Source of the DNA: Erythrophleum ivorense
Taxonomy: Eukaryota; Streptophyta; Magnoliopsida; Fabales; Fabaceae
Direction of reading: 5' to 3'
Assembly: GCA_026724425.1 (NCBI GenBank)
Contig: JAIUCV010000646.1
Coordinates: forward strand, 372,001-436,000
Length of the DNA stretch: 64,000 nucleotides
In this document: positions 24,112-34,244 of the stretch, piece after piece
Numbering within the stretch: position 1 is the first letter of the stretch
How the letters are laid out: each line of letters opens with the position of its first letter
Made by a program: the position numbers and the translations under genes
Notes under the pieces: model-generated
What the model saw: the letters and a program-made list of their open reading frames with translations, nothing else
Told to the model about the DNA's origin: nothing
The model's database searches: none

Positions 24112-26151
24112 TGTCCATGGATTGGCAAGCTTCTATAGGCGATTCGTGAAGGACTTCTCTACTCTTGCTGCCTCTTTAAATGATTTGGTAAGAAAGAATG
24201 TGATATTCAAGTGGGGTGAAGCACAAGAGCTTGCTTTTAACATACTGAAGGAAAAACTAACTAATGCCCCTGTACTTGTGTTGCCTAATTTTACTAAAGT
24301 TTTTGAAATTGAGTGTGACGCTTCTGGTATAGGCATAAGTGGTGTGTTGATGTAGGATTCTAAACTTATTGCATATTTCAGTGAGAAATTGAGTGGTCCT
24401 GCTTTAAATTATTCCACATATGATAAAGAGTTGTATGCCTTGAAATGAACTTTAGAAACTTGGCAACATTATTTGTGGCCTAAAAAATTTATTATCCATT
24501 CTGATCATCAGAGTCTTAAGTTTCTTAAGTCTCAGGGTAAATTGAACAAAAGGCATGCAAGTTGGCTTGAATTTATTGAAACCTTTCCTTATGTGATTAA
24601 GCATAAGCAGGGAAAGGAAAATGTTGTAGCTGATGCATTGTCTAGGTGTTACACTTTGATTACTTCCATGCATGCTAGATTGATAGGTTTTGAGATGTTA
24701 AAAGGCATGTATGAATCTGATTTTGATTTCACTGATATTTGGAAATCTTGTGAATTGCATGGTGCTAATGATTATTATAGGTTTGATGGATTCCTTTTCA
24801 AAAAGAACAAGTTATGCATCCTATATGTTCCATTCGTGAGCTTCTTGTTAAGGAAACTCATGGTGGGGGATTGATGGGCCATTTTGGTGTAGAAAAGACT
24901 TTGGCTCTTTTGAATGAGCATTTTTATTGGCCTGGCATGAGAAAAGATGTGGTTGCTGTTTGTTCTAGATGTATTACTTGTAAGCATGCTAAGTCTAGAA
25001 TTCAATCACATGGCTTGTATTCTCCTTTACCAGTTCCCTCTCACCCATGGACTGATATTTCTATGGACTTTGTTTTGGGTTTGCCTAAATCTCCCACTGG
25101 GAAAGATAGTGTCTTTGTTGTTATGGATAGGTTTAGTAAAATGGCTCATTTTATTGCTTGTTCCAAAACTAATGATGCTATGTATGTGGCAGAATTATTT
25201 TTCAAGGAGATTGTTAGGTTGCATGGTGTGCCAAAAACTATTGTTAGTGATAGAGATGTGAAATTCTTGAGTTATTTCTGGAAAACATTGTGGAATAAAC
25301 TTGACACTAAGCTTTTATTTTCTACTACAACGCATCCACAAACTGACGGGCAGACCGAGGTTGTTAATAGAACCCTCTCTACTTTATTAAGAGCTATCAT
25401 TCAAAAGAATCTTAAGAATTGGAGAAGTGTTTGCCCCATGTCGAATTTGCTTATAATCGTGCTGTTCATTCTGCAACAAAATTCTCTCCTTTTGAAATTG
25501 TTTATGGCTTTAATCCTCTAACCCCGTTAGATTTGCTTCCTTTACCTTCACATGAGTTTACTAACCTTGATGGTGCTAGGAAGGCAAAGTTTGTACAGGA
25601 TTTGCATGAGAAGGTGAAAGCCAATATTGAAAGAAAGAATGAGCAAATTGCCAACCAAGTTAACAAGGGTAGAAGGAGTGTGGTATTTGAACCCGGCGAT
25701 TGGGTATGGGTTCACTTGCGAAAAGAACGTTTCTTGGAGAAAAGAAAGTCAAAACTCCAACCTAGAGGAGATGGTCCCTTTCAAGTTCTTGAAAGGATTA
25801 ATGATAATGCTTATAAATTGACTTGCCTAGTTCTTATGGAAATATTAGTACTACTTTTAATGTAACTGATCTCTCTTCCTTTGATATTGCAGATTTGAGG
25901 ATGAATCCTTTTTAAGAGGGGGGAATGATGCAATAACACCAAGTAATATGAACCAGACTCATGTGAGGAAGGATGCTCGTGTGGAAAAAGACTTAATGAT
26001 AGATGGCCCAATGACAAGAGGAAGAGTTAAGTGTCTACAAAGAGTAATTGGGCTTCAATTTGCTGAATTAGAAGCCCATAATGTTAGTGCATGCATTGAG
26101 GAAGCAAATAGAGCCTTAATCATGCTTATTCAAGCCCAAGTTGATGCTTAA
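24112..26151 (+). pseudogene. Truncated pol: RNase H, integrase and C-terminal tail (element 1)
   Basis: Pol begins within the segment HGLASFYRRFVKDFS, then RNase H (CDASGIG, SDHQSLKF), and the integrase zinc-binding region (HGGGLMGHFG ... CITCKHAK). The integrase core follows (SMDFVLGLP, SDRDVKF, HPQTDGQTEVVNRTL), then the GPF module (GDGPFQVLERI). Stops and shifts seen include TAG at 24353-24355, TGA at 24446-24448, a 1-bp loss near 24810, a 1-bp loss near 25421 and a 1-bp loss near 25817. The tail continues into the right LTR (TRGRVK-like segment, ending at 26151). It is closest to element 2 (33911-35717), with which it shares the TGA after the ELYALK segment. Confidence 0.85.
25914..25925 (+). 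promoter_or_regulatory. Polypurine tract of element 1
   Basis: AAGAGGGGGGAA lies directly before the TGATGC start of the right LTR, as expected for the plus-strand primer. It shows that the right LTR is in the normal 3' position; the abnormal part is the left side. Confidence 0.75.
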
Positions 26152-26720
26152 AGAGCCCATTGAAGCTAGAGGACGTGAATAGTATTTCAAATACAAGATG
26201 TCCAGCCCATTAATATTAATTAGTTTTGACTAGGACTCTAGTTTTGACTAGAACTCTTTTTGAATTTCGTTTTTTTTATTATTTTATTATTTTTAGATTT
26301 AGTCAAGGAATTTATCTAGGAGATTAAGTTAAAATTAATATCCTAATCTTGTTCCTTAATTTTAGGCATTGCTTAAAATATTTTAATTAGATTTTAAGAG
26401 TTTTAGTTTTAGCAGGATTTTAAGTCTTTTAGAAACTTTGCCTATAAAAAGCTTCCTATTGTACTCTATTTTGAATCATGAATGAATTTGAGTATTATTC
26501 AATACTTTGTGAGGCTTTTGCTTCTTTGTGTTCTCTGAGAGTACACGTGACTTATCAAAGGATTAGTCTTCCTTTGTGGCATCTTGAGGCTAGGGTTCTA
26601 AGAGACAAGTTCTCTTAGGGTCTTTCCTTTGACCAACATTCTTGTTTTCTAGCCGGTCTCGGGCAAAGTTTCGAATTGCTAAAGGTTTTCTAGGGTATGT
26701 TCCTAGTGGGTCTCGCATCA
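25926..26720 (+). repeat. Right LTR (element 1), 795 bp
   Basis: TGATGC...GCATCA ends. It contains the 3' tail of pol (to 26151), a TATAAAAA box at 26443-26450, and an R/U5-like region shared with element 2 and with the older LTR at 29314-36353. U3 differs from that of element 2. Confidence 0.85.
26443..26450 (+). promoter_or_regulatory. TATA box in right LTR of element 1
   Basis: TATAAAAA within CCTATAAAAAGC. The same box is seen in the older LTR at 29617-29624 and, reversed, near 23607-23613 in the left arm (TTTTATA). It is missing from element 2. Confidence 0.5.
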
Positions 26721-29262
26721 CTTTGTATGCTATGTATGACTTTTTCAAATGCCAAGAATACTCCTTGAATGATTACACATATCTATATGCCATGCATGCA
26801 TTTGTGAGACTTGTTTTATATGCTCTATGTATGATTGAATGGGAGATGAGCTATTGGGATTTTTTGAATCTCATCCCCTCTTCTCCAATGTTCTAACATG
26901 CTAAGTGGACCAAGAGAACAAGGTAATGGAAGTCAACCATCTTGAAGATGAGACTATGACATCAAAGTCTCTTGAAATTGTTACTTTAAGGCCTTATGGA
27001 TAGCAATTAATGAAATCCCTAGTAGTATATGACCTATGATGTTATGAGCATATATAATTATGTTAATGTATTGTGTATAAATGAAAGCTCAGGTTATATG
27101 TATGGAAATAGTCATTTTGGTCATGTAATGACAATTTTGCATTATGAAATTTCATGTATGAATGGAAGGGGAATAGCCAAAATGAGATGCATGAGGTTTA
27201 GGATCATTTGGGCAGTTCATACAAGTCCTAATTATGCTTTTAGACTTGCCCAAAAGGTGTCAAACCCTAAGGAAAGTCATTTGGACATTTTGGTATTCTA
27301 TATGGAGTCAAAATTAACCATAATGGAACCCTATGTCACCTTTTGTCCAAATGAGCTCTTCTTGATCTGAGATTTGGCATGCAATTATATTTTGTTGAGA
27401 GATTTTTGGAAAAATAAAGAATATAATTTTTGGAGGTCTAGAGAATATTTGATGAATTTTCGAAATTGGAAAATTTTCTAGTCTTGGTCATGTCATTGTT
27501 CATACTGGTCCAAAAATGAAATCTATCACACAGGGCCCAAATGATGTCCAATTGATACAAAATTTTATACAAAAAAACTAGACATTCCCAATGACTTGTG
27601 TCATCTAGAAGCACCTCATTTTGATGTCTAGAGAGGGAGATATAAATTTTCAAATAATCTATCTAGTATCAGGAACTCCAGCTGATCTCAGTTACTGTTT
27701 GATTGTATTTTGAAGTCTAGGTGTGCCTGAACCAGTCTAGAGTTATTTTTTCCCTCTAGCTAACATTCACATCTTTCTAGATTGGTATCATTTTCATAGA
27801 TTAGATTTTTGTGGAATTAATTGAACATTTTTAAAGTTTGCTATAGAATTCTGTGATAGCACCAGTGAATAACCTGACCTCTAGATATTTTAGAATATCA
27901 AATTCCTTTTGTGATGGATGTTATCATCTAGAAATATTTTTATCAAGAAGTAGACAAGTGTAGCTTTCCATAATGGCCAAGAATGCATGATTTCAATTTT
28001 TCTAGAATTAGTTATGATTTTTCAAAATTTGTGACAGAAATGTGAAAAATCTGGCTGAAAATATATGTATGTATTTCATGCTTCCCTTTGAGTTTCACGA
28101 GATGTAGGCCACTTTTAATGATACAAATGAGTTGTATTCATGTAATTAAATATGAAAATGTGATGTATGAGCTCATATGGTCCACGTGACACTGAATGGA
28201 ATTTTTACATGTGACGCAATGCTAAGAAATGCATTAAAATAGTGTCATTTTCTTGCCTCTTGTATGAATTGCTTGATGTGAGGCATAGATATAGTATGAA
28301 ATGAGTCAGGAAATTATGGTGTTATGGTCCATACATGGTGCGAAACACACAAGAAGAAGAACAAGGAAGAGTAAGCATGGAAGTAGCAAAAACACCTTGG
28401 TTTCCTAGCTTTTCTTCAATGCTCTTCCTTTTTCTTGGATTCTCCTCTCCAAACTCAAAATTCTCCCCTTTGGTCTAACCTCAAAACAGCACCAAAAGCT
28501 TCAAGAAAACTATAAGAAGAAGGATGAGAAGGAGGAGAGCAAGTTTACTAAAGAGAAGACTAGGAAATTCCATGAAAATCATACCTTTCTTGCCTTATTT
28601 TTCCTCTTCCTCTTCCCTTCTATTGTGCACCTCTCTCCCTTGGTCTCACTTCTATTTTAGGACAGAAAGAAAGCTGGCTAAGTGAGGGAGAGAAAGGGGG
28701 CACATCATATATAAGGGGGAGGATTAAAATTGTTCTAAAGAAATTCCATTTATGTCTTGTAAACTTGGCATTTTTGTTTCTAGTTCGTTTTAGCTCCCTT
28801 TTGAAAACCATCTTTTCCATCATAAAATTTAGATTTTCTAAATTATAAAATACTTTTGAAATCACTCAATTTAGAGCTAAAATCTTCCTAAACAAAAGGG
28901 TTAATAGGTCAACCTTGTTAGAAAATATATATCAGAGGGGTTTTAACTGTCTTGGGGCTTCCCATGGTTTTTAGGACCTCTAAGAATCTTGCAGAACTCA
29001 AAATTTTCATTTAAAAAGCCCTTTTATGAGTATTCTAAAAATTGTCCAAAATTACAAAAATGCTATTACGTTACATAACCATTTCATTAAATTCTGTCTG
29101 GTTATTTTAGCTTCAGTTTTAGGGTACCTTTGGCCTTTTATTTTTATTACTTAAAGTCTAAATCATTATTCTAATTTTTCTGGACCTTAACCAATTCATT
29201 TTAGAGGACTTACTGTTAAAACATATTCGTTTTCATCATTTTTATGAAAATCGGATGTTACA

Positions 29263-29313
29263 TCGCGCACCTTAGATGAGGCTTAGGCTAATTATACAAC
29301 CACTAAGAAGGAG
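29263..29313 (+). pseudogene. Resumption of the Athila RNase H
   Basis: Directly after the minus-strand C LTR the bases translate as SRTLDEA, stop, ANYTTTKKE, the segment that follows SYA in Athila-like RNase H. SYA is the last sense sequence before the TSD at 13876. It ends abruptly at 29313, where an unrelated LTR fragment begins. Expected downstream RNase H and integrase are not found, so a deletion or second break occurred here. Confidence 0.8.
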
Positions 29314-29793
29314 CCCAATTAGAGTCCAATTGCAAGAGATTAAGAATCATGTGCCAACCATATGTATTTTAATAAAGCATGAGCATCCCATGTGACTACT
29401 TAAAAAAGATGATCAGTTTTGGCTAGGATTCTTTATGAATTTCGTTATTTATTTATTTTATTATTTTTAAGACTTAGTCAAAGAGCTTATCTTGGAGATT
29501 AAGTTAAAATTAGTATCCTAATCTTATTCTTTGATTTTAGGCAACATTTAAAATATTTCTAATCAAATTTTAGTGTTTTACTTTTATTAGGATTTTAGTC
29601 TTTTAGAAATTTTGCTTATAAAAAGCTTTATATTATACTCTATTTTGGAAGATTATGAATGAACTTGAGTATTATTCAATTTTCGATGAGGCTTTTGCTT
29701 CTTTGTGTTCTCTGAGAGTTCACGTGACTTATCAAAGGATTGGTTTTCCTTTGTGGCATCTTGAGGCTAGGGTTCTAAGAGACGGGTTCTTGG

Positions 29794-30312
29794 TGATTCA
29801 ATAGCACTAAGAGACCTTACTGAGCATGGGAGCGGACCTGATGAAGGTGGTGCTAAGTTTCAAGCCCAAGGACATGATTTGCAAATTAAAACCCAAGAGT
29901 TCAAATCAAATGTACTTAAAGATCCATTGCAAGGCATAGGAGGCCTAATAACAAGAGTTAGGGCCAAAGCAATGAAAGAAGCCTTCAATTGTTTGATTCA
30001 TAAGCTTCATAACTTAGAGCCTATTTATTTGAGTCAAGAGAGGGCCCAAGAAGATGTAAAAGATCATGAATAAATAAATTTGAGTATTATTCAATACTTT
30101 GTGAGGCTTTTGCTTCTTTGTGTTCTCTGAGAGTTCACGTGACTTATCAAAGGATTGGTCTTCCTTTGTGGCGTCTTAAGGCTAGGGTTCTAAGAGACAA
30201 GTTCTCTTAGGGTCTTTCCTTTTACCAACATTCTTGTTTTCTAGCCGGTCCCTGGCAAAGTTTCGAATTGTTGAAGGTTCTCTAGGGCATGTTCCTAGTG
30301 GGTCTTGCATCA
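29794..30312 (+). repeat. 5' LTR of element 2 (519 bp)
   Basis: It begins TGATTC (the 3' copy has TGATGC) and ends CTTGCATCA. Compared with the LTRs of elements 1 and 3 it lacks a segment of roughly 300 bp that carries the TATA box. A 64-codon frame (29879-30073) with TRVRAK is the LTR-encoded tail of pol. Confidence 0.9.
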
Positions 30313-30314
30313 TT

Positions 30315-30326
30315 TGGTATCAGAGC
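30315..30326 (+). promoter_or_regulatory. PBS of element 2 (initiator tRNA-Met type)
   Basis: TGGTATCAGAGC begins two bases after the LTR end. This is the standard plant retrotransposon site complementary to the 3' end of tRNA-iMet. Confidence 0.9.
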
Positions 30327-30625
30327 TTTGGTTCGCTAGTACAAGGTATATTTTTGTGTTTTTCCTACCATTGTTCTTTATACCTTCTCTCCTTCCATTT
30401 GTGTTATCTTCTCATCTTCATCTTTGTTCTCTATCTTCTTCCTTCTTCCATTGTTGTGTGCCTCTATACTCATTCAAAAAAAAAGGAGAATGTGATACTC
30501 CAAAAAAAATTTTAAAAAAAAAAGTTAGAAAAAAAAAGAGAAAAAGAAAAAAAAAAGAGAAATTCGAAAAAAAAAGTGAAAAAAAAAAGAGAAAGAAAGA
30601 GTGAAAAGAAAAGTTGCAAGTTGTG

Positions 30626-30769
30626 GAGTTAGTTTCCTAATTGGAGATAATTTCCTAATTAGAGTTAGTTTCCTAGTTAGAATTAATTTCCTAATTGGAC
30701 TCAATTTCCTAATTGGAGTTAGTTTACTAGTTAGAGTTAATTTCCTAATTGGAGCTAGTTTCCTAATTT
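30626..30769 (+). repeat. 18-bp minisatellite, eight units, in element 2 leader
   Basis: Eight consecutive units of the type GAGTTAGTTTCCTAATTG, all exactly 18 bp with point differences only. They follow an A-rich stretch (30475-30615). Because 18 is a multiple of three, the minus strand shows an artefactual frame with a repeated IRKLxx pattern. No equivalent was seen in element 3. Confidence 0.9.
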
Positions 30770-31275
30770 GATTGCATTGAGTAGTCACCAAGTTATCTAC
30801 TTTCCTATTTGCATTCAAGTAAGGATTTTCTTTTCTAATTTTGAACTTGGTTCCCAAGTAGTTTCCTATTTTTAAAGTTTCTTATTTTCAGATTTTCTCT
30901 TTTCTTCTCCTTCCTTCCAAGCCATTTCATCTTCCTCTCCCCCCTTGTTTTCCTTTCCTCTTTCCTTCTTTGTTACATACCCATTTTTTCTCCTTTGTTT
31001 GATTCTTTGGGAAATTACATCTTAAGATTCTAGTTTTTTTTTTATTGCCACTAGTCTGATCTTTTCATTTGATTTGCTTGTGACTTGCTTAGATCACTTG
31101 TAAGAAGTAAATTCTTGAGTGGTAAAAGGCTAGAGTGTAACATCTTGATAAAAGCCAAATTTTGAGCGTAAACACGAGTGAATTACTATTCTTGAGTGTA
31201 AACACATAAGCTAGTGAGTTGCGAGGTCCTATATCTTTCGTTGCTTTTTTTTTTTGTACAAACTAATATTTCAGG

Positions 31276-32256
31276 ATGTCTGGAGAATCTGAGCACAGTG
31301 ACTTTGACATGAAAGTTTGGGTTAGAGCCGTTCAAAGTACACTTGAGAAACTAAGTGCTAGATTAGATGATGTGGAGTCTTCTTCCAATAAGAGGACCCA
31401 TAGAAGGCGAGCTCAAGTGGAACTTGATGATGATGCTGAGTCTGACTTTGAGGAGTCCCATACTCAGAGAGGTAGACAATCATCATCCAATAAGGATGGT
31501 GGTATTGGAAATATCAAGATGAAGATTCCATCATTACCTGGGAAAAATGACCTAGACCAGTACTTAGATTGGGAAAGAAGAGTGGAGCATGTGTTTGAGT
31601 GCCACTCCTACACTGAGGCGAAGAAAGTAAAACTTGCTATAGTGGAGTTTACTGACTATGCTAGCATCTGGTGGGATCAACTCTTACTCACCAGAAGACG
31701 TACCGGTGAAGGTCCAATTCGTGATTGGCAAGAGATGAAAGTTATCATGCGCAAACGGTTTATCCCTAGTTACTATTATAGGGAATTGCATAAGAGGCTC
31801 TAAAAGCTGAAGTAAGGTTCTATGAGTGTGGAAGATTACTATCAAGAAATGGAGATTGCCATGATTAAAGCAAATGTGGAGGAAGATCATGAAGCAACCA
31901 TGGCCCGATTCATTGAGGGCTTAAATCCTGATATAGCTGCCCAAGTTGATTTATACAATTACTTGGATATGGAAGAGCTCTTGCATAGAGCTATCAAGGT
32001 GGAAAAGCAACTAAGGGCTCAACAAAAGCTGAAAGTGACATCTAGCTCGAGTTCTTGGAGGGATTCCAAAGTCCCCTTCAAGCCAAAGACTGATTTCAAG
32101 TCTAAGGAGGAAAGTAAGGTAAAACCCTTTCAGGTTAAGGGTAAAACTGATTCAAAACCTTTCTCGTCTTCTAATCCTACTGCTTCCTCCTCTAAGGTTA
32201 GATGCTTTCAATGTAATGGTTTTGGTCACATTACTTCACAATGTCCTAACAAATGA
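31276..32256 (+). pseudogene. Element 2 gag
   Basis: Structural protein of the retrotransposon particle. Residues 1-175 (31276-31803) carry a coiled-coil-like N-terminus (LEKLSARLDDVESS), the conserved MKIPSLPGKND...YLDWERRVEHVFECHSYTE retrotransposon gag core and WWDQL. After two in-frame stops the frame continues at 31822 with MSVEDYYQEMEIAMIKAN and ends in a single zinc knuckle. The TGA after CPNK stands where element 3 has an arginine codon, so the protease would not be translated in line. Confidence 0.85.
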
Positions 32257-32259
32257 ACC

Positions 32260-32871
32260 ATGATTATTCTTGAGAAGGGTGATATGACTAGTGCTAGTAG
32301 TGAGTCCGAGGAGGATGAGATGCCACCCCTAACTGATGACTCAGATTTAGAATTAACTGAAGCTGTAAATGGTGAAGCCTTTATGGCTAGGCGTGCTCTC
32401 AACATTCAACCTAAAGAAGATCTTAAGGTAGAGCAACGTGAGCATATTTTCCATACTCGTTGTTTCATCCACAGGAAGGTATGTAGTTTGATTATTGATG
32501 GTGGTAGCTACACAAATGTAGCTAGTACTTTACTTATGGAAAAGCTGAATTTGCCTACTTTGAGGCATCCTACCCCTTACAAATTACAATGGCTTAATGA
32601 TAGTGGGGTAAAGGTAACAAAACAGGTGCTCATCACTTTTTCTATTGGTAATTATCATGATGAGATTCTTTGTGATGTAGCACCCATGTATGCTGGTCAC
32701 TTGTTACTTGGGAGGCCATGGCAGTTTGACAGAAAGGTAAAACATGATGGATATAAAAATTATTATTCTTTTGTTTTTAATGGTAAGACCATTGTGTTGA
32801 CCCCTCTTCATCCTGTTCAAGCATATGAGGATCAGTTAAAAATTGAAAGAGAGTGTAAGAAGAGAGAGTAA
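32260..32871 (+). pseudogene. Element 2 protease region
   Basis: 203 codons downstream of the gag stop. The acidic spacer (SESEEDEMPPL) is followed by HIFHTRCFIHRKVCSLIIDGGSY with the catalytic-type DGGS box and by HLLLGRPWQFDRK, the retropepsin C-terminal motif. It ends at a TAA in the charged KKRE-rich linker that precedes RT. Element 3 reads through this linker. Confidence 0.8.
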
Positions 32872-33575
32872 GAAAAGAAAGGTAAAGTGAGTGTGAGTGT
32901 TAAGAATGAGAAGAAGTAAGAGAAAGGAGAGCTGAGTAGAAAGGAAAAGAAAATTAGAGAAAAACATAAGGAAAAGAAAGTGAGTTTATTTTCGGGTAAA
33001 AGTGAGATCAAGAGAGCTCTTATTTGTGAAAATGCCTTCTTATTACTTTATAAAGATGTTTATCTTACTATCGATGATCTTGATCACTCTTTGCCTGCTA
33101 GTGTTACATCTTTATTACAGGAATTCTGTGACTTGTTCCTAGAGGAAATACCTTATGGATTGCCCCCGCTAAGAGGCATTGAGCATCTAATAGACTTTAT
33201 CCCAGGGGCATCTATTCCCAATAGACTTGCTTATCGAGCAAATCTAGACGAGACTAAGGAAATACAACATCAAGTGGAAGAACTCATGAAGAAAGGCTTT
33301 GTTCATGAAAGTCTGAGTCCGTATGCTGTCTCTGTAATTCTTGTACCCAAAAAGGATGGCAAGTGATGTGTGTAGATTGTCGTGCCATTAACAAAATAAC
33401 GGTAAAATATCGCTATCCTATCCCTAGGTTAGATGATATGCTTGATGAGTTGCATGGTGCATGTGTTTTCTCTAAAGTTGATCTTAGAAGTGATTACCAT
33501 CAGATTAGAATGAAAGAAGGTGATGAATGAAAAATTGCTTTTAAGACCAAGTTTGGATTATATGAATGGTTAGTT

Positions 33576-34244
33576 ATGCCATTTGGCTTAACTAACGCAC
33601 CTAGCACTTTCATGAGTTTAATGAACCATGTCTTTAGACCTTTCATTGGAAGATTTGTTGTGTTTTACTTTGATGATATTTTGATCTACTCTAAGAGTCT
33701 AGAAGAACATGTGAGCCATTTGCATGATGTGTTTGTTGTGCTTAGGGAGAATAAACTTTTTGCTAATTTAGAGAAGTGCTCTTTTTGTTTGGATTCTATG
33801 GTTTTTCTTGGATTTGTTGTAGGAGCTCGTGGCATACAAGTGGACGAGGAAAAGGTCAAAGCAATTCGAGAGTGGCCAACTCCAAAGAATGCAAGTGAAG
33901 TAAGAAGTTTCCATGGATTGGCAAGCTTCTATAGGCGATTCGTGAAGGACTTCTCTACTCTTGCTGCCCCTTTAAATGATTTGGTAAGAAAGAATATGAT
34001 ATTCAAGTGGGGTGAAGCACAAGAGCGTGCTTTTAACATACTGAAGGAAAAACTAACTAATGCCCATGTACTTGTGTTGCCTGATTTTACTAAAGTTTTT
34101 GAAATTGAGTGTGACACTTCTGGTATAGGCATAGGTGGTGTGTTGATGCAGGATTCTAAACCTATTGCATATTTCAGTGAGAAATTGAGTGGTCCTGCTT
34201 TAAATTATTCCACATATGATAAAGAGTTGTATGCCTTGAAATGA
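33576..34244 (+). pseudogene. Element 2 RT palm and RNase H start
   Basis: 222 codons beginning MPFGLTNAPSTFMSLMNHVFRP. The RT active-site box YFDD lies at about residues 30-33, followed by FLGFVVGARGIQVDEEKV, the RT-RNase H connection and the RNase H start. It ends at the TGA (34242-34244) after ELYALK that element 1 also carries. RT N-terminal sequence lies upstream in another frame (32980-33366) because of the small deletion near 33364. Confidence 0.85.

Larger units (their letters stand above)
23378..26720 (+). mobile_element. Gypsy element with inverted LTRs and two U5 termini
   Basis: The element is 3343 bp. Its left end TGATGCGAGACCC... is the reverse complement of its right end ...GGGTCTCGCATCA. 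The TSD CTTTG sits at 23373-23377 and 26721-26725. The uninterrupted counterpart in other C copies (near 16730-16760, reversed) supports the target site. Between the arms lies a plus-sense pol fragment (24112-25925) that starts abruptly in the RT/RNase H connection; gag, protease, most of RT and the PBS are absent. A normal element would have direct LTRs and a U3 end on the left. The TSD implies that this rearranged molecule was integrated as a unit. Confidence 0.85.
21249..28326 (+). mobile_element. Plus-strand family C LTR hosting the inverted-LTR element
   Basis: It begins TGTAACATTCAG at 21249 and ends GTGTTATG (decayed GTGTTACA) at 28326. The TSD is ATCCA (21244-21248) against GTCCA (28327-28331). 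After removing the 3348-bp nested insertion and one TSD copy it is about 3.7 kb, close to the 3.9-kb intact copy at 54638. It lies inside the minus-strand C LTR 13881-29262. The plus frame 21880-22143 and other short frames show no domain. The motif gagatgagctattggg at 26843-26858 is shared by all plus-strand C copies. Confidence 0.75.
13881..29262 (-). mobile_element. Family C LTR inserted in Athila RNase H (host of two nested insertions)
   Basis: Minus-strand C LTR with plus-coordinate ends TGGAACACC (13881; decayed TGTAACACC) and GGATGTTACA (ending 29262). Its own sequence is split into 13881-15320, 20118-21248 and 28327-29262, about 3.5 kb in all. The pieces are separated by a second minus-strand C LTR and a plus-strand C LTR. 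The TSD is TTGCA (13876-13880) against TCGCG (29263-29267); both differences are the transitions expected from CpG decay. Removing the insertion reconnects the Athila RNase H reading frame, an independent check on both boundaries. Confidence 0.8.

Noticed and set aside
24133..24336. Antisense frames opposite pol (also 33929-34132, 24452-24673, 34248-34463)
   Set aside because: They repeat because the sense strand is conserved between elements 1 and 2; shadow frames with no independent support.
23378..26720. Ordinary MITE or hairpin DNA element with long inverted repeats
   Set aside because: The arms are complete LTRs with a TATA box and a polypurine tract next to the right one, and the interior is gypsy pol; DNA transposon features are absent.
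30315..30326. tRNA gene fragment
   Set aside because: The short match to the tRNA-Met 3' end is the primer-binding site of element 2; no cloverleaf surrounds it.
30305..30604. Lys-rich frame of 99 codons
   Set aside because: Produced by the A-rich leader of element 2; the minus-strand frame 30525-30857 with IRKL repeats is a by-product of the 18-bp tandem array.
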